Positions 36,166 through 45,590 are shown, counted from the first letter of the stretch. The stretch is 64,000 nt of DNA from Paenibacillus spongiae (GCF_024734895.1 NZ_CP091430.1:1087001-1151000), one strand, 5' to 3'. The notes: generated by a model from the letters alone, not told the origin. Numbers and translations: made by a program.

Positions 36166-37254
36166 ATGTACCAATTACAAACACAATTGGCTGATCTGGA
36201 AGCACAGAAAGCGCAGCTGTTCGAGCAGAGCAGCGTCGATCAAGTCGAGGTAAGCCGGCTGAATGAGAAAATCAAAGCCGTTCAGGTGCAAATAGCTGCA
36301 GTCGAGACGAAAGCCGTCACTGAAGAACGAGTCATCAAGTCCCAGGAGAAAGTGGCTTACATTTTCGACACGATTCAAGTCGGCGGCGTGCCACTCCGCG
36401 AATACTTCATCGACGAAGAAACCTATCAGATGGTCCGGATACAGGTGCAAGGCGCGCTGAGTGATCACGTTGAGCAGGTTAACGGAGAATTCGCGACTGT
36501 TGAGAGCAGCCTGCGGGAACAGCTGTTGAACGAGAAGTCGGAACGTGAAGAGATCCAGCGAGCGAAAGATACACAGTACGAGGAACTGGCGGTCTTTAAG
36601 CGGACCGTTGAACAACAACAAGCCGAGATCGAGGACATCACGTCCAAGCGTGATGCAGCCGTGAGAGAATTGGAATCCGAGCGTGCATTAACGGCTGAGA
36701 AGCAAGCGCACATTGACACGCTGCGTCTCGAGATTGCCAACGGCGCCCGTAACGCCATCAGGACGATTTCCGAGGAAGAGATCCAAAAGGCGAAGGAAGA
36801 GGCTGAACGGAAATGGCGCGATTCCCGGATCAAGGTAACGGGCATTCGTGCAGTGGAAGGCGATAACAGCGGACGCTTCTTACAAGCGGAGCTGCTCACT
36901 GGTGAGAACGTCAAGTTCAGCTTCCTAGAAAAAGGGAAGTACCTGGAGGTGTCGGCGGAAGAAGCCGAGCGATTTCGTGCCGAACAAGAAGCCAACAATC
37001 CTGGACCGGTGGAAACATCGCCTGTACCTGATCCTCCACTGGTAGTAAATCCACCGGAGGTTACTTTTCCCGGCTCGCCCGAAGTACCGAACGACAACAA
37101 CCCCGGTGGTGGAGAGCAGTCTTTACCAGAGGTGGTGGAGACGCCAGTCACAAGAGCGGAATTCGAAGCGCTGAAAAATCGAGTAGATGCATTGACTAAC
37201 CTGTCGGAAGTTGTAGTCAGCGATTTGAATAAATTGAAGTACGGGGCGGCCTAA
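36166..37254 (+). CDS. Coiled-coil protein of unknown function
   Basis: 362 aa. Long coiled coils at about 1-60 and 115-215, a folded segment at 225-275 (WRDSRIKVTGIRAVEGDNSGRFLQAELLTGENVKFSFLEKGKYLEV), a Pro/Asn-rich linker at 285-325, and a short C-terminal coiled coil. SD GGAGGGATAAC. It begins after a 110-bp gap that probably holds a promoter. Neither sequence nor context shows a function; a late-gene accessory or structural role is possible. Confidence 0.7.
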   Translation: MYQLQTQLADLEAQKAQLFEQSSVDQVEVSRLNEKIKAVQVQIAAVETKAVTEERVIKSQEKVAYIFDTIQVGGVPLREYFIDEETYQMVRIQVQGALSDHVEQVNGEFATVESSLREQLLNEKSEREEIQRAKDTQYEELAVFKRTVEQQQAEIEDITSKRDAAVRELESERALTAEKQAHIDTLRLEIANGARNAIRTISEEEIQKAKEEAERKWRDSRIKVTGIRAVEGDNSGRFLQAELLTGENVKFSFLEKGKYLEVSAEEAERFRAEQEANNPGPVETSPVPDPPLVVNPPEVTFPGSPEVPNDNNPGGGEQSLPEVVETPVTRAEFEALKNRVDALTNLSEVVVSDLNKLKYGAA

Positions 37255-37281
37255 CGGCTGCCTCCCTGCGGGGGATATGGA

Positions 37282-37443
37282 ATGGATTTCATTATCAGAC
37301 TCAAAAGCGGTAAGGAATTCAGATTCGGACTGAATTACGGCACGCTAGAAGATGTCGAGAAAAAGCTGAACAAGAGCAAATTCATCCGAATTGATAAAGT
37401 GCTGATCAACGTGGATGAGATCGAATACATCGAACCGCATTAG
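37282..37443 (+). CDS. Small hypothetical phage protein
   Basis: 53 aa (DFIIRLKSGKEFRFGLNYGTLEDVEKKLNKSKFIRIDKVLINVDEIEYI), a compact beta-rich domain, RBS GGGGGATATGG. Not recognised. Confidence 0.6.
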   Translation: MDFIIRLKSGKEFRFGLNYGTLEDVEKKLNKSKFIRIDKVLINVDEIEYIEPH

Positions 37444-37458
37444 TGAGGAGGGAACGGT

Positions 37459-37881
37459 ATGAATCACGACCAAGTAACCGAGCTGCTGAAGAACTATCGC
37501 AGTTACCGATATGCGGCCAAGAACTGCGGCGAACCAGAAGGACGCCTCCCGGTACTGTACAGTGAACGCCGGCGCAATCTGAATGGATGGGATCAAGATC
37601 GATATCACCGCATTGTGAACATGATTACCGGCGCTGTCGAGGATGTGCTGAGCGATGATCAACGGACGGTCATCAGCCGCAAGTATCTGGACCGCAATAC
37701 GCTGACGCTGAGCGAGATCGCAGACATCCTGCACAAAGACCGGACGACGGTATCGCGATGGCACACAGAGGCAATCAGGCGGCTCACAATCGCTCTCCAG
37801 CCGTTATCCGCAGATGAACGCGAGATCAACAACGTTGATCATATGTTTGACCCGACTTGGAAACACGTCGAAACCGCGTAA
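37459..37881 (+). CDS. ArpU-like late transcription regulator
   Basis: 140 aa. C-terminal sigma-70 region-4-like HTH: VLSDDQRTVISRKYLDRNTLTLSEIADILHKDRTTVSRWHTEAIRRL. Proteins of this type (ArpU/RinA) switch on phage late genes and usually lie directly before terminase, as here. SD GGAGGGAACGGT. Confidence 0.85.
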   Translation: MNHDQVTELLKNYRSYRYAAKNCGEPEGRLPVLYSERRRNLNGWDQDRYHRIVNMITGAVEDVLSDDQRTVISRKYLDRNTLTLSEIADILHKDRTTVSRWHTEAIRRLTIALQPLSADEREINNVDHMFDPTWKHVETA

Positions 37882-37966
37882 ATGCCGCATTTATGCACGC
37901 AAATGCAACACGGCAAGTGCTAAGATATTAACATAGGGAATCGATGATGAGCGCTGATAGCTATTC

Positions 37967-38112
37967 GCGCGGTCGGCGTTCACAAGGTTCCTTGGCCGAG
38001 AGGGATGCACCGAGTCTATCGCACCTTCGGGTGACTAACAGATAGTCAGCAAACTCGGTGCTTATCATGGTGACGAGTGCGGTCCAATTGTTGAGGAGCG
38101 AGTAAACCGCGC
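37967..38112 (+). ncRNA. Candidate structured RNA before the late genes
   Basis: A non-coding ~340-bp gap holds nested complementary segments. A closing helix GCGCGGT (37967-37973) / ACCGCGC (38106-38112) encloses two hairpins. One is TCGGC/GCCGA (37973-37977, 37995-37999) capped by CAAG-GTTC-CTTG. The other is GCACCGAGT (38007-38015) / ACTCGGTGC (38053-38061), then CTATC/GATAG, then CACC-TTCG-GGTG, with two 7-nt bulges on the 3' side (ACTAACA, TCAGCAA). The compact nesting and UUCG tetraloop suggest an evolved fold. I cannot match a known family. Confidence 0.55.
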
Positions 38113-38238
38113 ATCACATATACGATCCTTCTGAGCTACACAACGTCTAAAACGTACCAAAAATTCGATTTTTCAAATCCAAGTTACAGACCGCATGGGA
38201 GCCGCCGATTGGCTCTCTTTTGCGTTGTGGGAGATGAG

Positions 38239-38460
38239 ATGATGGATTGCCAAGCAATCGACGCTATTATCGCCGCTGAGATAAACAGAAAGTATGAAGG
38301 ATACACCATAGAGAAATACACATCGGGTGCAGGCGATGGGTGTAGGGATGCGTCGTACGATGTCTTTCTAAAAGACGGGTCAAGGTTCATTGCGGACGCT
38401 AAGTATTATGTGGATGAGGGTAAACTTCGAATCACAGAACGCGACTACGTTGAATTGTAG
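38239..38460 (+). CDS. Hypothetical phage protein
   Basis: 73 aa. GCRDASYDVFLKDGSRFIADAKYYVDEGKLRI is beta-rich. SD GGGAGATGAG. Not recognised; first coding gene after the structured gap. Confidence 0.6.
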   Translation: MMDCQAIDAIIAAEINRKYEGYTIEKYTSGAGDGCRDASYDVFLKDGSRFIADAKYYVDEGKLRITERDYVEL

Positions 38461-38467
38461 GTGACCC

Positions 38468-38626
38468 ATGGAAAACGTCAGTCTGAAAAAACGGATTGTT
38501 CTTGAAGTGGATGTTGTCACAGGCAGGATTGATTTCCTCAACGAGGACGAAATGAGCTTTCCTGAGATACTCGGTACAATCGAGTACGCAAAAATGATGG
38601 TCATGAAAGATTGGATGGAGGAGTGA
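38468..38626 (+). CDS. Small hypothetical phage protein
   Basis: 52 aa (KKRIVLEVDVVTGRIDFLNEDEMSFPEILGTIEYAKMMVM). SD GTAGGTGACC. Similar in size and style to small proteins near phage terminases; unknown role. Confidence 0.55.
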   Translation: MENVSLKKRIVLEVDVVTGRIDFLNEDEMSFPEILGTIEYAKMMVMKDWMEE

Positions 38627-38630
38627 CGAG

Positions 38631-38885
38631 ATGGAGACAGATTACACTGATCTAGATAACAGGGTATTCTCTGCATTGAACGAACACTACGAAAATACGA
38701 TGCGAACAGTGAAAATCAGAGGCATCAGCAATCGAGACGACGATCATCGACATTATTCATTCGACTGCTGGGATACGAACGGTGACAAATATGGCATTCA
38801 CGCTTATTACAGTTTTTCTGCTGATGAAATAGTGGAAATCTACGAAAGTGCTGGAGAAAATTTCAGCATGTCGGAGACAGAATAA
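38631..38885 (+). CDS. Hypothetical phage protein
   Basis: 84 aa, acidic (HYSFDCWDTNGDKYGIHAYYSFSADEIVEIYESAG). SD GGAGGAGTGACGAG. Not recognised. Confidence 0.55.
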   Translation: METDYTDLDNRVFSALNEHYENTMRTVKIRGISNRDDDHRHYSFDCWDTNGDKYGIHAYYSFSADEIVEIYESAGENFSMSETE

Positions 38886-38888
38886 CAT

Positions 38889-38996
38889 GTGAGCCTATCA
38901 GACTGCATACAAAGCTGGCTCATCACCATACCGCTATATCTGTTATTTCGGTATGCAATATGGATTTACTTTCGGGAAGGAGGGAATGACGAGTGA
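38889..38996 (+). CDS. Single-helix membrane peptide
   Basis: 35 aa from GTG (SWLITIPLYLLFRYAIWIYF). No clear SD; coupled to the next gene by GTGA. Confidence 0.35.
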   Translation: MSLSDCIQSWLITIPLYLLFRYAIWIYFREGGNDE

Positions 38997-39223
38997 GCAT
39001 TGTCGCGATAATCGCGTTATTGGCCGCATTCATCGTCCGGGAGTATTCGCATTACATCCATGACGAGCGACGAGACAGGCTGATTGATGCGCTGACGGAT
39101 AAGATCAAAGCGCGGGACTTCACTGAGTACAGGATGATGACGGATGAGGTTCCGGTGTATGAGCCGGTCGATAATGATGATTCGAATTTATACAATCGAG
39201 AACTGCAGGAAAATAAACGGTAG
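38993..39223 (+). CDS. Small membrane-anchored phage protein
   Basis: 76 aa. N-terminal membrane helix (IVAIIALLAAFIV) then a charged cytoplasmic tail (DERRDRLIDALTDKIKARDFTEY). SD AAGGAGGGAATGAC. Unknown role. Confidence 0.6.
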   Translation: MSIVAIIALLAAFIVREYSHYIHDERRDRLIDALTDKIKARDFTEYRMMTDEVPVYEPVDNDDSNLYNRELQENKR

Positions 39224-39234
39224 GGGGTGGAGCA

Positions 39235-39654
39235 ATGGCTAGAGGGCAGCAAACGCCTGATGAACTAAAAGAACAGATACGGGCTGCTCTAGCTTCGAAC
39301 AACAACGTACGCGAAATTGCTAGGCAGTTCAAGGTTTCTCCATCCACGGTAATGAAGATCAGAGATGAAAAACCGGACGAGTTCGAACAATTACGAACGG
39401 ATAAAAAGCAGCAAATGATCGACAAAATTTGGGCTAGTTTAGTGGACGCTGCTGACCTTGGTCACTCGATGATCAAGGAAGCGAAGCAAGGTGCCCGAGA
39501 AATACCACTCAACCAAGTTTCAACCTTCTACGGCACCATGTACGACAAGATGGCGCTCATGCAGGGCGAGAACACGCAGAATATTGGCGGCAGCGGCATT
39601 AATGTCGTTTTAAATATGCCTGACGTAGCGAGTGAAGACCAATGGAACAAATAG
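39235..39654 (+). CDS. Terminase small subunit (putative)
   Basis: 139 aa. N-terminal helix-turn-helix (NNVREIARQFKVSPSTVMKIRDEKPDEFEQLR) and a helical oligomerisation region. It lies directly before, and 13 bp over, the large subunit. It would bind the pac or cos site. Called mainly by position and HTH. Confidence 0.8.
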   Translation: MARGQQTPDELKEQIRAALASNNNVREIARQFKVSPSTVMKIRDEKPDEFEQLRTDKKQQMIDKIWASLVDAADLGHSMIKEAKQGAREIPLNQVSTFYGTMYDKMALMQGENTQNIGGSGINVVLNMPDVASEDQWNK

Positions 39655-41030
39655 TACTCGATTATCTCTCACAGAAACGACAGCAACTATTCCACTCCTG
39701 CCCGGCCGATGAAGTGCTGTATGGTGGCGCAGCCGGTGGGGGTAAGTCAGAGGCTATGTTACACGATGCTCTGAAAAATGCACTCAAATATCCCAATTGC
39801 AAGATCATCATGTTTCGGCGTACGTTCCCTGACCTGGAGCGTTCGCTTATTTTGCGTTCACGGGCGATTTACCCGCAATCAGTCGGGAAGTACAATGAGG
39901 CCAAGAAGCGCTGGACATTCATCAACGGTAGCACGATTGAGTTTGCATATATGAAACGAGAGTCTGACGTCGCCAACTATCAGGGTGCGGAATACGACTT
40001 TATCTATTGGGACGAGTTAACGCACTTCACGTTGCATCAATACACTTACATGATATCGCGGCTCCGTGGATCCAACCCGGCCATTAAACGTCAGATCAAA
40101 GCGGCGACTAACCCCGGTGGCGTTGGTCATGCATGGGTAAAGGAAAGATTCATCGATATCGGTGAATACGAACGTATCCATAGACCGACACCATCTGCTG
40201 ATGAACCTTCACCAGGTACGCGCTGCTTTATCCCTGCTAAGCTGCAGGACAATACTAAGCTGATGGAAGCTGACCCCGGCTACTTGCAACGTCTAGAGAA
40301 CTTACCTGAAGCGCTTAGGCGGCAGCTTCTAGATGGAAATTGGGATTCGTTCGATGGCATGGCGTTCAGTGAATGGGATAAGGAAATCCACATCGTGAAG
40401 CCGTTTCAAATACCGGACACATGGAAGAGATTCAGAGCCATTGACTACGGTCGGTCGGCTCCTTTTTGTTGTTTATGGTTCGCAATGGATCAGGACCATC
40501 ACATATACGTTTACCGAGAGGCATATAAAGCCGGCCTGGATGCCACAGATCAGGCAAAGCTCATCAAAGAGCTCAGCGATGGCGAGCGCATCCAATACAC
40601 GGTGCTCGACTCCGCATGTTGGATACCAAACCAGCACGGCGAGAGTATCGCAGACACGTACTCAGACATTGGCGTCTATTGCGATCAAGCCAGTAAGAAT
40701 CGGATCAATGGCAAGGATCGCGTACACGCATGGCTCAAGGTGCTAGAAGACAACAAAGGCAGGAAATACAGCCGGTTGAGAGTGTTTGAGAATTGCCGGA
40801 ACCTCATTCGAACGATGCCGTCTCTGCCGCTACATCAAACACACGTTGAGGACGTCGATACAGACGCAGAAGACCATGCTTACGACACGCTGCGATATGG
40901 CGTGATGAGCTGTCCGGACCCGAGGGAATACGAGTCAATAGACAATGTAGCGTCACGCGCCAGCACCCAAGACCACCTACCATGGGCGCTAAGAGAAGAA
41001 GAACGGCCTATGAACTGGTCGGACTATTAA
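39642..41030 (+). CDS. terL: Terminase large subunit
   Basis: 462 aa DNA packaging motor. Walker A is GGAAGGGKSEAML near residue 29, Walker B YDFIYWDELTHF near 118 and motif III KAATNPGG near 152. The nuclease domain has FRAIDYGRSAPF near 266, VLDSACW near 325 and EDHAYDTLRYGVM near 410. All key acidic residues appear present. The last residues before the stop are followed by the inserted propeller gene rather than the portal. Confidence 0.95.
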   Translation: MEQIVLDYLSQKRQQLFHSCPADEVLYGGAAGGGKSEAMLHDALKNALKYPNCKIIMFRRTFPDLERSLILRSRAIYPQSVGKYNEAKKRWTFINGSTIEFAYMKRESDVANYQGAEYDFIYWDELTHFTLHQYTYMISRLRGSNPAIKRQIKAATNPGGVGHAWVKERFIDIGEYERIHRPTPSADEPSPGTRCFIPAKLQDNTKLMEADPGYLQRLENLPEALRRQLLDGNWDSFDGMAFSEWDKEIHIVKPFQIPDTWKRFRAIDYGRSAPFCCLWFAMDQDHHIYVYREAYKAGLDATDQAKLIKELSDGERIQYTVLDSACWIPNQHGESIADTYSDIGVYCDQASKNRINGKDRVHAWLKVLEDNKGRKYSRLRVFENCRNLIRTMPSLPLHQTHVEDVDTDAEDHAYDTLRYGVMSCPDPREYESIDNVASRASTQDHLPWALREEERPMNWSDY

Positions 41031-41042
41031 GGAGGGGTGAAA

Positions 41043-42863
41043 GTGCCATTAGTTACGGCGCAAGCACGGGAATTTAATAATGGCGAGAGTGTGACGGGCT
41101 TTGTAGATACAGCGAGTACGACAAGCACAACATGGATGTTTAAGAGTCCTCAAAATCATCTCAAGGTAAAGAATGATGGGGTAAGTAATGTAACCCTGTC
41201 GGTAGGCGCGTACAACAATCAAACCATCGCACCAGGTAAAGAGTGGGTACGTGATGTGGATTATAACTCATTCACGATTCAGGCAGCCGCAGGGACGCAA
41301 CAAATCACTGTGAAGGCAATTAGCTACAAAACAGACTTGAATAGGGTCGTCTCTTTGATGAATGTGGGAAATCCTGAGGGGATCCTGGACGTCAGCATCA
41401 AACAAGCTAAAGCGAGGCTCGGGGATAATTTCTTGAATGTTCCGACTTATATAGGTGACGAAGCTGTCCACCCATCAGTGAGCTATTACCCGCTTGGTTG
41501 GAATGGATACCGTTATTGGATGGCATTCACGCCTTATAAGCAAAGTGATAATCAGACGGAAAATCCCTCGGTTGTTGCATCAAATGATGGGGTTAATTGG
41601 ATCGTTCCAACTGGAATATCTAATCCATTGGAGTATGCTCCTGTCGGCGGTTACAACTCAGATACGGTATTTTTGAAAGACCCTGACGGAATCACACTAC
41701 ATCTCATTTTCAGGCAATTCGGACCGGATCCAGTGGGTAACGAACGACTTTATGTGAGGTCATCTACGGATGGGGTTAATTGGTCCCCGAAACAGTTGAT
41801 ATTAGCAAATAATCCAGTAGTATCAAGACCGATTTCACCCGGATTTGCATGGGACGGCAATCAATTCATTATGTGGTACGTTGAATTATTGGCGAGCCCG
41901 AAAAAAATCTTCATGAGAAGATCAAAATCACTATTCGGACCATGGTCAGACGCAGTGGAAACGGACATCACGCCTGATGCAGGCCGTCAAATTTGGCATA
42001 TTGATGTTCAATACTACAGTGGCACGTATTTCATGACGATTCAGGACAATTTGACAGATGGAGCATCAGGAAATCTACACCTTGCCAAGTCGACAAACGG
42101 TATCAATTGGGAGAGAACATCATTCCCGATACTAAAGGGAACTGGAACGGGCAGCTGGCAGAATGGAATGTACAAATCGTGCTGCCTCCCTATGATTACA
42201 AACGGCGGGTTAGAATTTGCACTATGGTATTCCGCGCAAGGCTCATTCGGCTGGAAGATTGGATATACAAGGGTTTACCTTGAGGATAAAACGCTCAGCT
42301 TCAAGAAAGAAAAGAACTTAAATCTAATGTCAGCTCTGAATCAATATGACCCATTTGTATTCGGGGATACATTTAACAGAGCAGACGATGCCACGGGACT
42401 CGGTGCAGGATGGGTCAATAACGTTGGCACCTTTGCTATAGCTGGCGGCATGGCGTCCCCTGCAGTTGCCGGGAACAATAGGGCTATCCGTGATTCAGGA
42501 GTCTCAGATCATGCTATTGCTGCTGATATTAAGAATTTCAGTACGCAAGCTTGGCTCTTGGTGAGATTCAATACAACGGATAATAACTACCTCGGAGTCG
42601 GAGCGATGGCAAACGGACAACCACTCATCATTAGGAAGGTAGTCACTGGAACCGCAACTGTGCTTCTTACAACAAACAAAAAAGTTGCGAATGGTGATCG
42701 CATAGAGGTCGAATGCAGAGGCGATAAGATTACAGCTTTTATAAATGGAGAATATGTCGGAGAAGTTACTGAGACTTTGAATCAATCAGGTTCAACGCAT
42801 GTAGGGCTCCAAGCTTCGGCCGTTGCAGCTCAATTTGACGATGTCGTCGCCAGAAGGTTGTAG
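41043..42863 (+). CDS. Beta-propeller glycosidase-like protein, possibly receptor-binding or cargo
   Basis: 606 aa. Residues about 1-105 are beta-rich (KVKNDGVSNVTLSVGAYNNQTIAPG...). Residues 130-420 have the repeat style of five-bladed glycosidase propellers (GH43/GH32-like): WMAFTPYKQ, NPSVVASNDGVNWIVP, LYVRSSTDGVNWSP, LHLAKSTNGINWER. Residues 440-606 look like a concanavalin-type beta sandwich (FGDTFNRADDATGLGAGWVNNVG...). It sits between terL and the portal, an odd place for a tail protein. GTG 41043 suits the GGAGGGGTGA SD. Activity is not shown. Confidence 0.7.
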   Translation: MPLVTAQAREFNNGESVTGFVDTASTTSTTWMFKSPQNHLKVKNDGVSNVTLSVGAYNNQTIAPGKEWVRDVDYNSFTIQAAAGTQQITVKAISYKTDLNRVVSLMNVGNPEGILDVSIKQAKARLGDNFLNVPTYIGDEAVHPSVSYYPLGWNGYRYWMAFTPYKQSDNQTENPSVVASNDGVNWIVPTGISNPLEYAPVGGYNSDTVFLKDPDGITLHLIFRQFGPDPVGNERLYVRSSTDGVNWSPKQLILANNPVVSRPISPGFAWDGNQFIMWYVELLASPKKIFMRRSKSLFGPWSDAVETDITPDAGRQIWHIDVQYYSGTYFMTIQDNLTDGASGNLHLAKSTNGINWERTSFPILKGTGTGSWQNGMYKSCCLPMITNGGLEFALWYSAQGSFGWKIGYTRVYLEDKTLSFKKEKNLNLMSALNQYDPFVFGDTFNRADDATGLGAGWVNNVGTFAIAGGMASPAVAGNNRAIRDSGVSDHAIAADIKNFSTQAWLLVRFNTTDNNYLGVGAMANGQPLIIRKVVTGTATVLLTTNKKVANGDRIEVECRGDKITAFINGEYVGEVTETLNQSGSTHVGLQASAVAAQFDDVVARRL

Positions 42864-42892
42864 ATGCTTATGTTCATCAAGGAGGTGACACA

Positions 42893-44629
42893 TTGCCTGA
42901 ATTAGACGACAAATCACAGTTCAAACTCATCGAAACTGGTTTTCGGGCATCACTCAGCGCTTTGAGTGAGGATCACGCCCTGTGGCGGAAATACGATGAA
43001 TTCTATCTCGCCAAACAGTGGAACACGCAGCGGCCCTCATGGATGCCGAATCCGGTCGTGAACTATGTCGCCTATGTCGTCGATCAAAAGACCCCGCAGC
43101 TGACCAATAATCGGCCCCGGGGTCTTATTCTTCCCACGGCACAGGGTGATGAAGAGGTCGCGAAGCTATTTACCCAGGTAACGGACGTCATTGCGGAGCG
43201 TGTGGGGCTGGATGAAACGATTACAGAAGTTGTTCCTACCGGTCTGCTGCTCGGGATCGGGTGGTTTAAAGTCTACTGGGATAACAGTAAGAGTGGTGGC
43301 AAATACAGGCCAGACGAATACCCACCGAAAAGTACGGTGTGGAAGGGTGATGTATGTGTCGAAGCGCCAGATCCGGCGAATATCTACCACGATCCGCAGG
43401 CTCATAAGGTGGAGGATTGCCGCTATATCATTTACGCCGTACCAAAGACGGTTGAATGGGTAGAAGAAAAGTTCGGCGTGAAGGTGGATGCCGAACAGTC
43501 GTTTCAAACCGAGATTTACGATCGTCCTAGCGACAATCAAGCGAATAATCGTGTCATGCTTTACGAGTATTGGTACAAGGAGAAAGGCACGATCAACGTC
43601 ATATACGCCGCCGGCGGTAAAGTTCTCAAGCGGATTCCCGAAGTGTACAAACACGGGCGGTATCCGTTTGTTGCATTCGTGCCCAAGAAGAAGCGTAAGA
43701 GCCTCACAGGGATCGGAGAGCCGCGCAACATCATCGACAACCAAGAAATACTTAACAAATTTATTGAGATGTTCACGCGGAACACCATGCTCACCGCAAA
43801 TCCGATTCTGCTCATTGACGATACCAGCGGCATTAATCCAGACACCTTCACAGCGAAGCCGGGGGTCACTCAGCTGGCCCGTGGGCTGAAGAGCGGCGCA
43901 AAGGTCATGGATTGGTTTCAACCGCCTCAGATCAGCGCTGACGTGCCTAATATCATCGAGAAGTTCCAAGAGTTCATCGAACGTATGTCCGGGGTATACG
44001 ATGCTAACACAGGCGAAACTCCGGGCGGTGTTACGGCGGCAGCAGCTATTCAAATGCTCGTGGAGCAAGGTAGCATCCCGATCAAGGGGATCGCGACGAA
44101 CCTGCATCACGCCATCAAAGACGTATATGAGCTGATAATCGAGCTTGTGAAGGAAAATTATACCGAAGAACGGTATATCCGCATCACTGACGAAAATGGT
44201 GGTTACCAGTTTCAACCGTTCATTGGCGCGAAGTACGCGGAGATTGACCTCGATGTACAGGTAAGCGCAGGTGCTTCAACACCGACGAGCAAGGCGTATA
44301 TTCATCAACTCGGTGCCGATTTGTTCCAGCAAGGTATTTTACCGGCGAGTATGTATGTAGAAATGCTTGATGGACTACCTAATAAAGAAAAAGTGGTCGC
44401 TTATCTTCGAGAGCAAGAGGACATGCAGAAACAGCAGGCCGCAATGGCCGCACAGCCGCCTGACCCAATGGCCGAACAAGCGGCGATGGAACAGCAGATG
44501 ATTCAGCAGCAGGAGCAACAGGCGCAGGCTGAGCAGCAAGAGATGAACAAGTTCCAGCAACAAGCACTTTTGAAGGAAATGGATAACAACACCAAGCTGC
44601 AGATCGCAGCACTTAAAACTGGCTCCTAA
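42893..44629 (+). CDS. Portal protein
   Basis: 578 aa. Dodecameric head vertex. Typical portal features: RPSWMPNPVVNYVAYVVDQKTPQLTNNRPRGLILP near residue 46, GLLLGIGWFKVYWDNS near 118, MYEYWYKEKG-like RVMLYEYWYKEKGTINVIY near 220, a helical wing with NTGETPGGVTAAAAIQMLVEQG near 370, and a Gln-rich C-terminal tail (QQQMIQQQEQQAQAEQQEM). TTG start behind CAAGGAGGTGACACA. Size and layout suit a P22-like portal of a short-tailed phage. Confidence 0.9.
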   Translation: MPELDDKSQFKLIETGFRASLSALSEDHALWRKYDEFYLAKQWNTQRPSWMPNPVVNYVAYVVDQKTPQLTNNRPRGLILPTAQGDEEVAKLFTQVTDVIAERVGLDETITEVVPTGLLLGIGWFKVYWDNSKSGGKYRPDEYPPKSTVWKGDVCVEAPDPANIYHDPQAHKVEDCRYIIYAVPKTVEWVEEKFGVKVDAEQSFQTEIYDRPSDNQANNRVMLYEYWYKEKGTINVIYAAGGKVLKRIPEVYKHGRYPFVAFVPKKKRKSLTGIGEPRNIIDNQEILNKFIEMFTRNTMLTANPILLIDDTSGINPDTFTAKPGVTQLARGLKSGAKVMDWFQPPQISADVPNIIEKFQEFIERMSGVYDANTGETPGGVTAAAAIQMLVEQGSIPIKGIATNLHHAIKDVYELIIELVKENYTEERYIRITDENGGYQFQPFIGAKYAEIDLDVQVSAGASTPTSKAYIHQLGADLFQQGILPASMYVEMLDGLPNKEKVVAYLREQEDMQKQQAAMAAQPPDPMAEQAAMEQQMIQQQEQQAQAEQQEMNKFQQQALLKEMDNNTKLQIAALKTGS

Positions 44630-44683
44630 TGAGACTTTGGGGGCCTATTTCCTATATACGGTAAGAAAATACGGGCGTTGAGC

Positions 44684-44706
44684 GTGTGGGTTTGCGCCCA
44701 CCACAC
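44684..44706 (+). promoter_or_regulatory. Leader hairpin before the scaffold gene
   Basis: GTGTGGG (44684-44690) pairs with CCCACcACAC, one C bulged, ending just before the AAGGAGG SD of the scaffold gene. Confidence 0.35.
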
Positions 44707-44720
44707 AAGGAGGATTATTC

Positions 44721-45575
44721 ATGCGTTTATATCCGTTTTACGAGCAAGAAGGCGATATCGGGGCCGGAAGTGCTCCCGAGGCCGCAGAAACGACGTCTGA
44801 GCCGTCTAGCGTTGTGACAGAAGGCCAAGAGCCTTCGGGTGATGGGAACGCCCCTACACCGGCTGCAGAAGATGTAAAGCCCACTGGAGAGATCGACCAA
44901 CAACAATCGTTTGCGCAGCGATTGAAGGAACAGACGGATAAACGTCTGGCCGAGGAGCGAACCAAGTGGGATCAGGAAGTGCAAGGTAAACTCTCCTATC
45001 TGGAGAAGCAGGCAAAAATATCCGGCTTTGCTACAGTCGAAGAGTACACAAGAGCCCTTGATGCTTACGAACAACAGAAATGGATTGATCAGGAAGCTGA
45101 CCGCATGGGCATTGATCCTGAAACGTACGCGCAGTATTTCGCGCCGGTCAATGACGAGTTGAGCCAGCTACGGAATGAAGTAAAGACGTTCCGGCAACAG
45201 CAAAGCGAACAGCAGCTGCAGCAACAGCGCCAGAAGGACTGGGGTGCACTTTACGAGTCGTATCCAGCCCTTTCTGAGAGCTCACAAGCTTTCAACGAAG
45301 GCAAGGCGCCGGAATGGTTCACCCCGGAGATGCAGGAGCTAGTGGGAATGGGTTATAAGCCCGTTCATGCGTACGAATTGGCAAACAAAGAAACGATATT
45401 CCGCCAGAAAGAACAGGAAGTTCTAGCAAGAGTCACGGGAAGAGACGGAAAACAGGTCCTTCCAAGCACTGATCAACCTAATAACGTGCAGTTTGACCCG
45501 GCCAACATGTCAGACGCGGAAATTCAGGCGATTTCTGAACGGGTGAGACGGGGAGAACGCATCACTTTATCTTAA
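44721..45575 (+). CDS. Capsid scaffolding protein
   Basis: 284 aa, strongly charged and Gln/Glu-rich. Disordered acidic N-terminus (about 1-60), long helices (QQQSFAQRLKEQTDKRLAEERTKWDQEVQGKLSYLEKQ...) and no globular enzyme motif. Position between portal and capsid genes is diagnostic. SD AAGGAGGATTATTC. Confidence 0.85.
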   Translation: MRLYPFYEQEGDIGAGSAPEAAETTSEPSSVVTEGQEPSGDGNAPTPAAEDVKPTGEIDQQQSFAQRLKEQTDKRLAEERTKWDQEVQGKLSYLEKQAKISGFATVEEYTRALDAYEQQKWIDQEADRMGIDPETYAQYFAPVNDELSQLRNEVKTFRQQQSEQQLQQQRQKDWGALYESYPALSESSQAFNEGKAPEWFTPEMQELVGMGYKPVHAYELANKETIFRQKEQEVLARVTGRDGKQVLPSTDQPNNVQFDPANMSDAEIQAISERVRRGERITLS

Positions 45576-45590
45576 GGAGATGGATAATCA

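Noticed and set aside
43166-44215. A 349-codon reverse-strand frame opposite the portal gene
   Set aside because: The portal protein is unmistakable on the + strand; the antisense frame has no RBS.
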